A DNA stretch of 42,026 nucleotides from a virus. Positions 16,190 to 22,214 of the stretch are shown here, one piece after another; position 1 is the stretch's first letter; each line of letters begins with the position of its first letter. The notes under the pieces were generated by a model. The model saw only the letters and a list, made by a program, of their open reading frames with translations. It did no database searches and was not told the origin of the DNA. The stretch covers positions 1 to 42,026 of the IMG/VR virus record IMGVR_UViG_3300037264_002532; one strand, given 5' to 3'. A program made the position numbers and the translations under genes.

Positions 16190-16405
16190 TTAACATGATT
16201 TTAAAAGAGCCTTATCAATTACAGACATCACGTGCAGTATTTTGTTATTCGCGGATTCTGTTTTCCAGCGCAACGCCTTTAAAAAAATAATCTCATCGCC
16301 GGTAAGATAACTTCTCTTCAAAAGTAACTTAATTAGTTTTAAGCGCGGGACGCTTAATTCTACTTTTGTAAATTCACATAATCTTACCTGACTATTTTTT
16401 TTCAT
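16190..16405 (-). CDS. Small basic helical protein
   Basis: 71 residues, start overlapping the stop of the endonuclease VII-like gene by 14 bp. Leu/Lys-rich helices (LKLIKLLLKRSYLTGDEIIF) suggest a compact helical or HTH-like fold, but no family is recognised. Last gene before the terminator at 16142-16181. Confidence 0.5.
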   Translation of the reverse strand: MKKNSQVRLCEFTKVELSVPRLKLIKLLLKRSYLTGDEIIFLKALRWKTESANNKILHVMSVIDKALLKSC

Positions 16406-16928
16406 CTTTTAAATAACTTATTGCTTTATTTAAGATTTCTATAGACTCTTTAAACCCCCCAAGAGATTGATTACAAGGATTACAAAGCAGCCCCCTAACT
16501 TTTTTAGTTTGATGATTATGATCTACATTCAAGAAATACTTAAATTGATTTTGATTTATGCCACATATCGCACATTTATTATTTTGTTTCTTTGCTAATT
16601 TTTCATATTGATTAAGGGTAAGATTATAATTTCTTTTTAATCTATGCTTTCTACTTCTTAGTTTACATTTATCTTTATTTTTATAATAATAACTTTTTGT
16701 TCGTTTTAATATCTCTTTTTTGTGTAGTTTATAATAATTTTTATGAAAACCTGATAATTCATCTCTATTTTTTTCTGCCCTTATCTTATTTTGATTTTTA
16801 TGAGACTCTCTATATTTCATAATTGCTTCTTTGTGATTTTCTCTGTATTGTTTTGAATAATTTTTAATATATTCTTTATGTTCTCTTCTCCAATTAATTA
16901 AATATTCTTTATTTTTATAGGCTGGCAT
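16392..16928 (-). CDS. Endonuclease VII-like HNH protein
   Basis: 178 residues from ATG 16928, preceded by GGAAAGA; a longer frame to 17000 overlaps the upstream gene deeply. The C-terminal domain has CAICGINQNQ, LNVDHNHQTKKVRGLLCNPC and NQSLGGF, the Cys4 zinc and DHNH core of the endonuclease VII family (T4 gp49-like), which resolves branched DNA or, in many phage copies, acts as a homing nuclease. The N-terminal 100 residues are a basic repeat-like helix (KEYIKNYSKQYRENHKEAIM). It overlaps a cysteine-rich small gene by 31 bp. Whether resolvase or homing nuclease cannot be decided from sequence. Confidence 0.75.
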   Translation of the reverse strand: MPAYKNKEYLINWRREHKEYIKNYSKQYRENHKEAIMKYRESHKNQNKIRAEKNRDELSGFHKNYYKLHKKEILKRTKSYYYKNKDKCKLRSRKHRLKRNYNLTLNQYEKLAKKQNNKCAICGINQNQFKYFLNVDHNHQTKKVRGLLCNPCNQSLGGFKESIEILNKAISYLKDEKK

Positions 16929-17119
16929 TCTTTCTTTCCAAAAAAAATACATTTTAAACAATATTTTTCGTAATCGGTTAACGATTGGGAAATTCCGCAA
17001 AATACTGTTTTAGTTACTGGTTTATATGCCCCGCATTCTTTCCTTACCCCCGCTCCGTTGCAAATATCATTATCCTGGCAAGCGCAACAAATCGAATCTT
17101 TACTTATTTTTTTTTGCAT
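16898..17119 (-). CDS. Small cysteine-rich protein
   Basis: 73 residues with nine Cys, including SICCACQDNDIC, KECGAY, VFCG and YCLKCIFFGKKEC, probably zinc-binding. It overlaps its neighbours by 16 and 31 bp. No family recognised. Confidence 0.55.
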   Translation of the reverse strand: MQKKISKDSICCACQDNDICNGAGVRKECGAYKPVTKTVFCGISQSLTDYEKYCLKCIFFGKKECQPIKIKNI

Positions 17120-17400
17120 AGCGGATTTTCCTCTTTTAACTGATTAACCTGCGTCCTTAGGATATCATTATCTTCTATCTGCTGTTTACGAAAATCATTC
17201 ATAAGTTTAAAGACTTCTAAAAATTCCTCATCACGATACTCAAGATTTTTTATCCTATCCTCAAACATCTCTGTTTTAACTACCCTATCCCCTACCCAGC
17301 AAAAATCTATGACTATAATCCCAAGATATACCGGGCAGCAGACAAAGAATATAGTCAGGCAATTCTCAATGATTCGGTTCCAGTTTAGTTTCAGGGCCAT
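17104..17400 (-). CDS. Membrane-anchored coiled-coil protein, spanin-like shape
   Basis: 98 residues from ATG 17400 (GGAG 9 nt upstream). A short basic N-terminus is followed by one membrane helix (IFFVCCPVYLGIIVIDFCWV) and a periplasmic-type coiled coil (FEDRIKNLEYRDEEFLEVFK to the end). This topology is that of an inner-membrane spanin or a generic anchored coil. No lipoprotein partner lies beside it, so spanin is only a possibility. Confidence 0.5.
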   Translation of the reverse strand: MALKLNWNRIIENCLTIFFVCCPVYLGIIVIDFCWVGDRVVKTEMFEDRIKNLEYRDEEFLEVFKLMNDFRKQQIEDNDILRTQVNQLKEENPLCKKK

Positions 17401-17603
17401 CTTAAATCTCCACATTGTGTATCTATGTATTCTTTAAATTCATTATCTTTTATCTTGCAATTACAGCAACCATAATAATTAAAACACTTTCTAATACATT
17501 CAGAATATTTTTTTGTTGGTTTTTTTTCTGATGCCAAACCAAGATATAACATCAAATTAACAGAACCTAAAGCATCGGATACGACAATCTTCCGCCAAAA
17601 CAT
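17391..17603 (-). CDS. Small cysteine-rich protein, possibly frame-shifted
   Basis: 70 residues with a Cys-rich core (YSECIRKCFNYYGCCNCKIK). The start ATG has GAGG too close for a good ribosome site. A second frame, starting at 17649 with ATGA coupling and a good AAAGGAG site, encodes a signal-peptide-like start (MRYLILAGLVFMLVRNVLAE) but stops at 17557. Joined by one frameshift they would make an exported Cys-rich protein. Either the two frames are separate or one is broken. Confidence 0.4.
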   Translation of the reverse strand: MFWRKIVVSDALGSVNLMLYLGLASEKKPTKKYSECIRKCFNYYGCCNCKIKDNEFKEYIDTQCGDLRWP

Positions 17604-17649
17604 TCCTCACCAACATAAAAACCAACCCTGCCAAGATTAAATATCTCAT
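17557..17649 (-). CDS. Signal-peptide-like mini-ORF
   Basis: 30 residues, ATG overlapping the previous stop as ATGA with AAAGGAG upstream. The first 19 residues match a Sec signal peptide (MRYLILAGLVFMLVRNVLA). It ends soon after in CRIRCFRFC. It overlaps the Cys-rich frame at 17391-17603 and may be the real 5' end of that gene. Confidence 0.35.
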   Translation of the reverse strand: MRYLILAGLVFMLVRNVLAEDCRIRCFRFC

Positions 17650-17816
17650 CCTTTCTCCTTTCTTAATCTTCTCTTATGCCAGCGCCTTTGAATTTTTCTT
17701 TTTCTCCACCATGGTAAAACAGAAGCCCATAGTATTAAAGCTATAAGAGTAAATAATATAAATATCGCAAGCCATATCAGCTTAAAATGAGTAAAGTTGT
17801 AAAAGAGGGTAGACAT
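17646..17816 (-). CDS. Small single-pass membrane protein
   Basis: 56 residues from ATG 17816, which has GGAAGGA 5-6 nt upstream. One long hydrophobic helix (LIWLAIFILFTLIALILWAS) is followed by a strongly basic tail (RKRKIQRRWHKRRLRKEKG). The shape fits a small phage holin-like or membrane anchor protein. Function unknown. Confidence 0.6.
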   Translation of the reverse strand: MSTLFYNFTHFKLIWLAIFILFTLIALILWASVLPWWRKRKIQRRWHKRRLRKEKG

Positions 17817-17817
17817 T

Positions 17818-17949
17818 TTATTCCTTCCACAAAACAGCCAATCCAAATATACTACAACTAAGGCTCACTGCAATAAAAGCAATTTCCTTAGTAAGAATAA
17901 ATAAACCCATATTTATCCATAGAGCTATAAGTAAAACTTTACAATTCAC
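17818..17949 (-). CDS. Small membrane protein with GTG start
   Basis: 43 residues. GTG at 17949 is preceded by AAAAAGGAGAGTAAT. Two hydrophobic segments (VLLIALWINMGLFIL and IAFIAVSLSCSIFGLAVL) make it a two-helix membrane peptide. It ends in the ribosome site of the next gene. Confidence 0.6.
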   Translation of the reverse strand: MNCKVLLIALWINMGLFILTKEIAFIAVSLSCSIFGLAVLWKE

Positions 17950-17989
17950 ATTACTCTCCTTTTTTATGCCACTTCGTGCAACCTTGGGG

Positions 17990-18178
17990 CTACAAACGTC
18001 TCTTTTTACCAGATTTACCTTTGAGCAAAAAATCTAATTTATACACCCTCGACGATAAACACTCTAAGTGATAGATTATACCCTTTTTAGGGTAGATAAC
18101 GCGAATAAACCACCTAAATGCCTCAAATTCGGCTATTGAGAAAATTTGCACTACCCCTATTTCACTTCCCCAGCCCAA
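17990..18178 (-). CDS. Possible small protein, start uncertain
   Basis: Up to 62 residues if TTG at 18178 is the start; a GTG at 18151 is an alternative. Neither has a good ribosome site. The part from FRWFIRVIYPKKGIIYHLEC to the basic end (GKSGKKRRL) reads like protein. No family recognised; may be a remnant. Confidence 0.35.
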   Translation of the reverse strand: MGWGSEIGVVQIFSIAEFEAFRWFIRVIYPKKGIIYHLECLSSRVYKLDFLLKGKSGKKRRL

Positions 18179-18191
18179 ATATAAAGAAAAT

Positions 18192-18533
18192 TTATTTTTG
18201 CTCCGTAAACAATGGATGTCGCCAAGGAAACATATCAGTTACACTTTCCAAGTTTACAAAACACGTTCCAATAGGCTCAACTTCATTTACTTTACCGTTT
18301 TTAATAAAATCCATAAATCTGCCACTATCAGCTATCCAAGAAGCCCGATCTAACTGAAAAAATTTCCCTACTCTTTTTACTATCTTACCTACCAAATGGT
18401 ATGTTACTGTCCTAAAAAAGAAATTATGTCCCACCATTTCATCATAATTTGATATATCAATTTTTTCATCTTCTAATAATTGTGTCTTTATCCGTTCATA
18501 TGTTTCATCCGATATCTCGAGCATTTTAGACAT
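18192..18533 (-). CDS. Conserved phage-type protein of unknown function (FFRTVTYHLVG)
   Basis: 113 residues from ATG 18533, with AAAGGAG 7 nt upstream; a frame running back through the repeat array is rejected. The N-terminal quarter is helical, then comes HNFFFRTVTYHLVGKIVKRV, LDRASWIADSGRFMDFIKNG, NEVEPIG and VTDMFPWRHPLFTEQK. This set of motifs is familiar from small phage and prophage proteins of unknown role. It probably forms a small beta barrel. Located directly after the hexanucleotide array. Confidence 0.65.
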   Translation of the reverse strand: MSKMLEISDETYERIKTQLLEDEKIDISNYDEMVGHNFFFRTVTYHLVGKIVKRVGKFFQLDRASWIADSGRFMDFIKNGKVNEVEPIGTCFVNLESVTDMFPWRHPLFTEQK

Positions 18534-18558
18534 TTTTATTCTCCTTTGGTTAATAATG

Positions 18559-18801
18559 TTATACCGACTCCGACCTCGACCCCGACCCCGACCTCGACCC
18601 CGACCACAACCTCGACCTCGACCACGACCCCGACCTCGACCTCGACCACGACCCCGACCTCGACCCCGACCACGACCTCGACCCCGACCACGACCCCGAC
18701 CTCGACCACGACCTCGACCACGACCTCGACCCCGACCACGACCCCGACCTCGACCTCGACCACGAATTTCGTTCACCTATCTCTAATACCATAATATTCA
18801 C
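18559..18801 (-). CDS. Low-complexity S-R-S-G-S-W repeat protein
   Basis: 80 codons. GTG at 18801 has a strong ribosome site (GGAAGGAGG, 6 nt away), and the frame reads MNIMVLEIGERNS, then Ser-Arg/Ser-Gly/Ser-Trp dipeptides throughout the hexanucleotide array, ending ESV. All three minus-strand frames are open through the array, so openness alone says little. The ribosome site favours this frame. It may be a small gene whose body has been replaced by repeat expansion. Confidence 0.4.
   Translation of the reverse strand: MNIMVLEIGERNSWSRSRSGSWSGSRSWSRSWSRSGSWSGSRSWSGSRSGSWSRSRSGSWSRSRLWSGSRSGSGSRSESV
18565..18762. repeat. 33-unit hexanucleotide array CGACC(C/T/A)
   Basis: Thirty-three consecutive 6-bp units on the plus strand. 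Units 1 (CGACTC) and 8 (CAACCT) differ by one base; all others are CGACC plus C, T or A, never G. Unit number changes keep every reading frame. The minus strand is GG-rich every 6 nt, so two-tetrad quadruplexes are possible. Such uninterrupted arrays expand and contract by slippage. Confidence 0.95.
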
Positions 18802-18819
18802 ATTTTTCCTCCTTCCATT

Positions 18820-19002
18820 TTATCTAAATCCCCAAAATACCACTGTTATTCCCACTGTCCAAAGCACCCAAGCTATAATCTTCCAATGTAACGTTTTAAT
18901 CCGACAAGCCATCACAAACGCCGGCGCGAATAAGCATCCTGTCATAAATAATGTAAATAAAAGAATTTGTAAGGCTAAAATATGAGATTGGATGTAAGTC
19001 AT
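18820..19002 (-). CDS. Small two-helix membrane protein
   Basis: 60 residues from ATG 19002; an upstream in-frame ATG at 19041 overlaps the previous gene more. Two hydrophobic helices (ILALQILLFTLFMTGCLFAP and IIAWVLWTVGITVVFWGF) are separated by a short basic loop. No family recognised. The ribosome site is weak (AAGAAG). Confidence 0.55.
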   Translation of the reverse strand: MTYIQSHILALQILLFTLFMTGCLFAPAFVMACRIKTLHWKIIAWVLWTVGITVVFWGFR

Positions 19003-19015
19003 TTTACTTCTTTTT

Positions 19016-19198
19016 TTAGTGCGTGCTCCCTGATATGCCATAAGAAGCTCTCTTGCCTCTTATTGTTAACCTATCCTGTGCGCGCTCATACTGCTCTTTA
19101 TGTTTTTTAGAACAGAATAATTCCGACATTATCGGCCGGCCGAAGTTATCAAGTATTCGGTATCCGCATTTGTGACAAAATCCGCTTGGTTCTAACAT
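19016..19198 (-). CDS. Small zinc-finger protein
   Basis: 60 residues with CHKCGYRI and LFCSKKHKEQY, giving CxxC and C...H ligands typical of small treble-clef or MYM-like fingers. GGGAG lies 6-9 nt upstream of ATG. A 15-codon frame (19221-19268) lies between it and the RNA ligase gene, overlapping the latter by ATGA; it is too short to call. Confidence 0.55.
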   Translation of the reverse strand: MLEPSGFCHKCGYRILDNFGRPIMSELFCSKKHKEQYERAQDRLTIRGKRASYGISGSTH

Positions 19199-19264
19199 TT
19201 ATCGCTCCCTTTATTCTTAATTAGTATTTTTTTGCTTCGTAGATTTCTTTTGCTTGTTTTTCCG

Positions 19265-19834
19265 TCATCTTTTCTGTTCGTTGTCTTTTTCTGCGGTCTT
19301 TTTAAACATTAGGTTCCCTGCCTTATGGTAAATAACAATTCCCTCCGGGCGCATAAATCCGGCGCTTGCTTTTGAACCGGTTCTTCCAAGAGTAGTTAAT
19401 GTTAAGTCAATTTGCAAAGTATCAAATATTCCTGTCCATAATATCGGCACAACATAACAACATTCAGGACAATATTCCTGTTTTTCTAATAAAGATTGGG
19501 TTTTATCTTTTACCCATCTTCTACAATTAAATAAACTAAATCTTTTTTCGCCTTTAGGTAAATCATAACCTCGTTGTATGCCGCTACCCCACCATTCGCC
19601 ATAATGAGTTCCGGCGCCAAGTTTCAATAATTCTTCTTTATTTTCAATAGCCCATTTGTAAAATCCGTGATTATCAGTATGCTCATTAATCCACCCTGTC
19701 CGGCTACCAACTAAAAATTCACCATCCTCACCAATATAAATTACTCCATTAGTCCCATCAATTTTTTCACTAATTATAACTTCCCTGCTTAATCTGGGTA
19801 TTTTTTTAAATTCTACGAATTCTTTCATACTCAC
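19265..19834 (-). CDS. RNA ligase (Rnl2/RNA_ligase family)
   Basis: 189 residues, with GGAGG upstream. Nucleotidyltransferase motifs are in order: motif I SEKIDGTNG with the adenylated Lys at residue 24, motif III RFSLFNCRRW, motif IV RPEGIVIYH and motif V LMFKKT. It also has HYGEWWGSGIQRGY between I and III, as expected for this family. The protein is a short single-domain form without a C-terminal extension. Phage RNA ligases usually repair tRNAs cut by host defence; no polynucleotide kinase is seen nearby. Activity inferred from motifs. Confidence 0.85.
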   Translation of the reverse strand: MSMKEFVEFKKIPRLSREVIISEKIDGTNGVIYIGEDGEFLVGSRTGWINEHTDNHGFYKWAIENKEELLKLGAGTHYGEWWGSGIQRGYDLPKGEKRFSLFNCRRWVKDKTQSLLEKQEYCPECCYVVPILWTGIFDTLQIDLTLTTLGRTGSKASAGFMRPEGIVIYHKAGNLMFKKTAEKDNEQKR

Positions 19835-19840
19835 CTCCGG

Positions 19841-20029
19841 TTAATGTTGGGTTAGGTTAAATTTTTCTCTACGGTCAACTTCCGCAAAATTACTCTTATT
19901 GCCTGCCAAGAATTTATTGACCGCAACTACATTATCCATTAATTCCCCAAGTTCTTTCTTAGTAAGGCGTTTCTTGTGACTTGCAAACTTAGTTTTGTTA
20001 CAAATAGCCTTCCAGTCTATTCTTTTCAT
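19841..20029 (-). CDS. Small basic protein
   Basis: 62 residues, start preceded by only a weak ribosome site. Lys-rich helices (KTKFASHKKRLTKKELGELM). No family recognised. It lies between the RNA ligase and the repeat-rich gap at 20030-20187. Confidence 0.5.
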   Translation of the reverse strand: MKRIDWKAICNKTKFASHKKRLTKKELGELMDNVVAVNKFLAGNKSNFAEVDRREKFNLTQH

Positions 20030-20050
20030 TTTAATAACTTAATGCCAATA

Positions 20051-20072
20051 CATATGCTCAGCATATGCTCAG
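20051..20072. repeat. Tandem 11-bp repeat
   Basis: CATATGCTCAG occurs twice head to tail, and a related version (GCATTTGCTCAGCA) occurs at about 20403-20416 inside the neighbouring gene. The repeat junction contains the palindrome GCATATGC. May be part of a replication or regulatory region. Confidence 0.6.
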
Positions 20073-20148
20073 CAGTGCTTCCCTTAATAGGTTAATAAAT
20101 AGATAAATAAATCTATATGTTATTGTTTCTAATGAATCTATCATTTGA

Positions 20149-20196
20149 TATTGATACTGATTCATATATATTGATACAATATAGTATCTATTGATA
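20149..20196. repeat. Iteron-like repeats, TATTGATA with 20-bp period
   Basis: TATTGATA starts at 20149, 20169 and 20189, exactly 20 bp apart, in a very AT-rich tract that also holds other TCTAT/ATAGA elements. The third copy overlaps the stop codon of the DUF4373-like gene. Spacing near two helical turns is typical of iterons bound by replication initiators. A role as origin is inferred only. Confidence 0.55.
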
Positions 20197-20595
20197 TTTA
20201 TCATCAGGGTCTTTGGTAATGTTATGTCCATACTTTTCGTGCATTACATAAGCTCCTTTTTGTCTGCCTGACCTTAAGTTTTCCAGTTTAGTCATTCTAA
20301 AAATTAAAGAAGGTGAATAAAAAAATCCATCGTCTTGGACAAAAAGTTCAAATTCTTCAATGCAATCTTTAATAAATTCTTTAACTTCATTGGCTGTGCA
20401 TAGCATTTGCTCAGCAAGTGCTTCGTAAACATATTTCTTCTGGATAATTTTATAACCTGATGTTTCTCTCATTATTTCAATAATAATCCAGTAGCGTCCA
20501 TAACCTTCAATTTTATATTTTTTTATTAATGCTCGTATTTTTGGGTCTTGTCTTGCATTGTGGTCGTGAGTAAAATATCCTACATTACTTGCCAT
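20188..20595 (-). CDS. DUF4373/Lin1244-like protein, possible replication protein
   Basis: 135 residues. The N-terminus has VGYFTHDHNARQDPKIRALI, KYKIEGYGRYWIIIEIMRET and a YEALAEQM segment, the signature of the DUF4373 (Lin1244/Lin1753-type) winged-helix domain found at the start of phage replication or DnaD-like proteins. Full-length relatives generally carry an additional C-terminal region, so this copy is short: after LRSGRQKGAYVMHEKYG it ends within iteron-like DNA. It may be a truncated initiator or a stand-alone DNA-binding domain. It overlaps the 50-residue upstream gene by 11 bp. Confidence 0.65.
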   Translation of the reverse strand: MASNVGYFTHDHNARQDPKIRALIKKYKIEGYGRYWIIIEIMRETSGYKIIQKKYVYEALAEQMLCTANEVKEFIKDCIEEFELFVQDDGFFYSPSLIFRMTKLENLRSGRQKGAYVMHEKYGHNITKDPDDKYQ

Positions 20596-20737
20596 TTTTC
20601 AATAATCCTTTTAATTCTTCTATTAAATTAATATGGTTAAATTCATCATGGGCACTATTAACAAATTCTAAAGACCATATTATTTCTTGTATTTCATCTT
20701 TTGTTAATTCAATTTTATAAGTTTCTCTACCCTCCAT
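20585..20737 (-). CDS. Small acidic helical protein
   Basis: 50 residues, ATG preceded by AGGAGGGAATA. Sequence MEGRETYKIELTKDEIQEII ... NLIEELKGLLKNGK is an amphipathic two-helix protein. It overlaps the DUF4373-like gene and the leader frame upstream by 11 bp each, suggesting translational coupling. No family recognised. Confidence 0.6.
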   Translation of the reverse strand: MEGRETYKIELTKDEIQEIIWSLEFVNSAHDEFNHINLIEELKGLLKNGK

Positions 20738-20885
20738 TATTCCCTCCTAAAAATAAATATTGCCTTCGCCAGGCTAAGAACACAGACCGCTTTAGGACGG
20801 TTGCCCAACGAAGGCAATAAAAAAGCCTCGAACGAATTTTCGTCGAGGTTTCTTCTTTTTTAACTTCTTTATTATCTGTGTTCAT
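20727..20885 (-). CDS. Leader ORF containing a terminator
   Basis: 52 codons. ATG at 20885 is preceded by AGGAGAG and lies about 18 nt after the predicted transcription start. The first 20 residues (MNTDNKEVKKEETSTKIRSR) read like protein; the rest spans a terminator hairpin and a second long hairpin and reads unlike protein. It could be a leader peptide whose translation governs the terminator, or a real small gene. Confidence 0.4.
   Translation of the reverse strand: MNTDNKEVKKEETSTKIRSRLFYCLRWATVLKRSVFLAWRRQYLFLGGNNGG
20759..20818 (-). other. Second hairpin of leader, 10-bp stem
   Basis: ATTGCCTTCG and CGAAGGCAAT close a 60-nt element on either strand, with inner pairs GGGC/GCCU and ACCG/CGGU. 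It directly follows the T run of the terminator at 20819-20848 and ends 21 nt before the next start codon. The block AATAT..CCTTCGC is shared with the structured leader at 28025-28112. Confidence 0.55.
20819..20848 (-). terminator. Intrinsic terminator inside leader
   Basis: Minus strand: CCTCGACGA-loop-TCG(T)TCGAGG, 9 bp with one bulge, followed by C and six T. The plus strand also ends in a T-rich run. Only about 55 nt after the promoter start, so it fits attenuation of the downstream genes. Confidence 0.7.
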
Positions 20886-20909
20886 TTTAAACTCTCCTAA
20901 AGTTATCTA

Positions 20910-20938
20910 ATTATAAATCTAAAAATTTTCTTTGTCAA
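20910..20938 (-). promoter_or_regulatory. Consensus sigma70 promoter
   Basis: Minus strand: TTGACA (20938-20933), 17-bp spacer, TATAAT (20915-20910). Both hexamers are perfect. Upstream context AAGTGTTGACAA is the same as in the promoter of the ribbon-helix-helix gene. Confidence 0.88.
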
Positions 20939-20941
20939 CAC

Positions 20942-21112
20942 TTATTTTAGATAAACAAATCCACCATCATCAGCTTCATCTTCTTTATGTTCTTTAGCCA
21001 CTATTTTTAAAATACACCAAATCTGTGCATTAGAATTATGGATTATGATTTCATCCCCAACAGGCGTATTTCTTATTGCTTGCAATATGGCTTCAGCTTT
21101 ACTTACGGGCAT
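20942..21112 (-). CDS. Small protein, 56 residues
   Basis: ATG at 21112, weak ribosome site. Helix (SKAEAILQAIRNT), then strands PVGDEIIIHNSNAQIWCILK and an acidic tail EDEADDGGFVYLK. No family recognised. It ends just upstream of the promoter at 20910-20938. Confidence 0.55.
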   Translation of the reverse strand: MPVSKAEAILQAIRNTPVGDEIIIHNSNAQIWCILKIVAKEHKEDEADDGGFVYLK

Positions 21113-21130
21113 CTTATTTAACCCTAAGAA

Positions 21131-21280
21131 TCATGCAAATATCTTCCTGTTAAATTTCTTTTTATGTTTTATATGTAAATATACACTATCTGAAAAATAT
21201 TGAAAATAATCTCTTTCCAATTTCTTACTTGGCACAAAACAAGGGAATTTACGCCAAGGATGAGATGGTTTGGGTTTCAT
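21131..21280 (-). CDS. Small basic protein, 49 residues
   Basis: ATG at 21280 overlaps the stop of the chimaeric gene as ATGA. Sequence begins MKPKPSHPWRKFPCFVPSKK and ends in HIKHKKKFNRKIFA. No family recognised. Confidence 0.5.
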   Translation of the reverse strand: MKPKPSHPWRKFPCFVPSKKLERDYFQYFSDSVYLHIKHKKKFNRKIFA

Positions 21281-21471
21281 ACAAATAATTCCTTACGAAA
21301 TTTGTCGTGGCATTTTAAGCAAAGTGTTTCTCCGTTTCTAATTACAAATCTTAACTTAGGATATTTGGAAAAAGGTTTAAGCGGGTCAGTCAGGCACAAA
21401 TCAATACTCTTATCTGGTATCTTCTTCATCTCTTCAAGGCAATCGCCTAAGATTAATTTTATCTCCGCCAT
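21277..21471 (-). pseudogene. Chimaeric remnant: methyltransferase start joined to HNH end
   Basis: 64 residues. The first half, IKLILGDCLEEMKKIPDKSIDLCLTDP, is the N-terminus of an N4/N6 DNA methyltransferase up to the catalytic TDPP motif, which is cut after P. It continues directly as KPFSKYPKLRFVIRNGETLC and LKCH, which is the second half of a classical HNH endonuclease (H.I.PF..YP.LRF...NG.TLC..CH), lacking the catalytic His pair. Neither enzyme can be active. It looks like an in-frame deletion that fused two adjacent genes. Confidence 0.65.
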
Positions 21472-21483
21472 TTTCTTAACCTC

Positions 21484-22008
21484 CTATATTAAATCCACAA
21501 AATTTAATTGTTGAGGTAAATTCAATTTCCAAGTAAACCAAGCCGTTTGAAACCACGCTCCTGACCCTTTGCCAGAAGGAGTTATAAAATTTATTCTTTT
21601 ATTAGGAATAATTAACTCTATCCCATATTTTTTATACAATGCCCCTCGTTTTTTACCTTCCAATGCTGTCAATGGCATTAGAAAAGCAAATGGTGTATTT
21701 AATTCATAAGCCCTCATTAAAAATTCATCTTTTAATGAATAAGGGGGATTTGTAACTATGCAATCAAAGGGAAAAGACATTATATCAACAAGAAAATCAA
21801 ATCTATGCCCATATTCTCCATTTATATCTGTTCCTAAAACTCTAAATCCTGCTTCTGATAAAAATTTATACAAATTTCCATTCCCCCAAGCACATTCCCA
21901 TATTTGCCAAGTTTTATCTAAATAAGGCAATAAAATATTTAATGCCTCTTTTGGAGTTTGGAAATTATCCGATCTGCCATTACTTTGTATTGCTATTTTT
22001 TTGACCAT
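21484..22008 (-). CDS. Phage DNA adenine methyltransferase
   Basis: 174 residues. WECAWGNGNLYKFLSEAGF then RVLGTDI form the SAM-binding motif I region, and VTNPPYSLKDEFLMRAYEL is the catalytic NPPY motif IV with its following helix. LMPLTALEGKKRGALYKKYG is typical of small stand-alone phage adenine methyltransferases. No restriction partner is nearby. It probably methylates phage or host DNA at N6-adenine to avoid cleavage; target site unknown. Confidence 0.75.
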   Translation of the reverse strand: MVKKIAIQSNGRSDNFQTPKEALNILLPYLDKTWQIWECAWGNGNLYKFLSEAGFRVLGTDINGEYGHRFDFLVDIMSFPFDCIVTNPPYSLKDEFLMRAYELNTPFAFLMPLTALEGKKRGALYKKYGIELIIPNKRINFITPSGKGSGAWFQTAWFTWKLNLPQQLNFVDLI

Positions 22009-22214
22009 TTATAAACGCCGCGAATATTTAACACCTGCAAACACACCGCCATTAAAACTAAATAATATTGTCCTGTAAGATAGCCAATTATGCCCCATAA
22101 ACACTGATTAAATATAGACAAATACCATAGCCAGATTGATTTATTTCCGCAGAGCCATACAGAAATAATAGTATTTACAGAAGCTATATAACCAAGTGTT
22201 TTATAAAAAAGCAT
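21993..22214 (-). CDS. Small membrane protein
   Basis: 73 residues with two or three hydrophobic helices (LGYIASVNTIISVWLCGN, LWYLSIFNQCLWGIIGYL, YLVLMAVCLQVLNIRGVYKW). The N-x-W spacing in helices recalls small transport-like phage membrane proteins, but the family is not certain. It overlaps both neighbours. Confidence 0.55.
   Translation of the reverse strand: MLFYKTLGYIASVNTIISVWLCGNKSIWLWYLSIFNQCLWGIIGYLTGQYYLVLMAVCLQVLNIRGVYKWSKK

Noticed and set aside
16898-17000. Longer start for the endonuclease VII-like gene at 17000
   Set aside because: It overlaps the Cys-rich gene by over 100 bp without a ribosome site; ATG 16928 has GGAAAG.
18192-18776. RG-repeat protein fused to the 113-residue protein
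   Set aside because: The frame is open only because the hexamer has no stop codon. The 113-residue gene has its own good ribosome site and ATG at 18533.
20759-20818. tRNA-like fold with a 7-bp acceptor-like stem
   Set aside because: The element is about 60 nt, lacks D and T arms and the T-loop motif, and better fits a leader hairpin.
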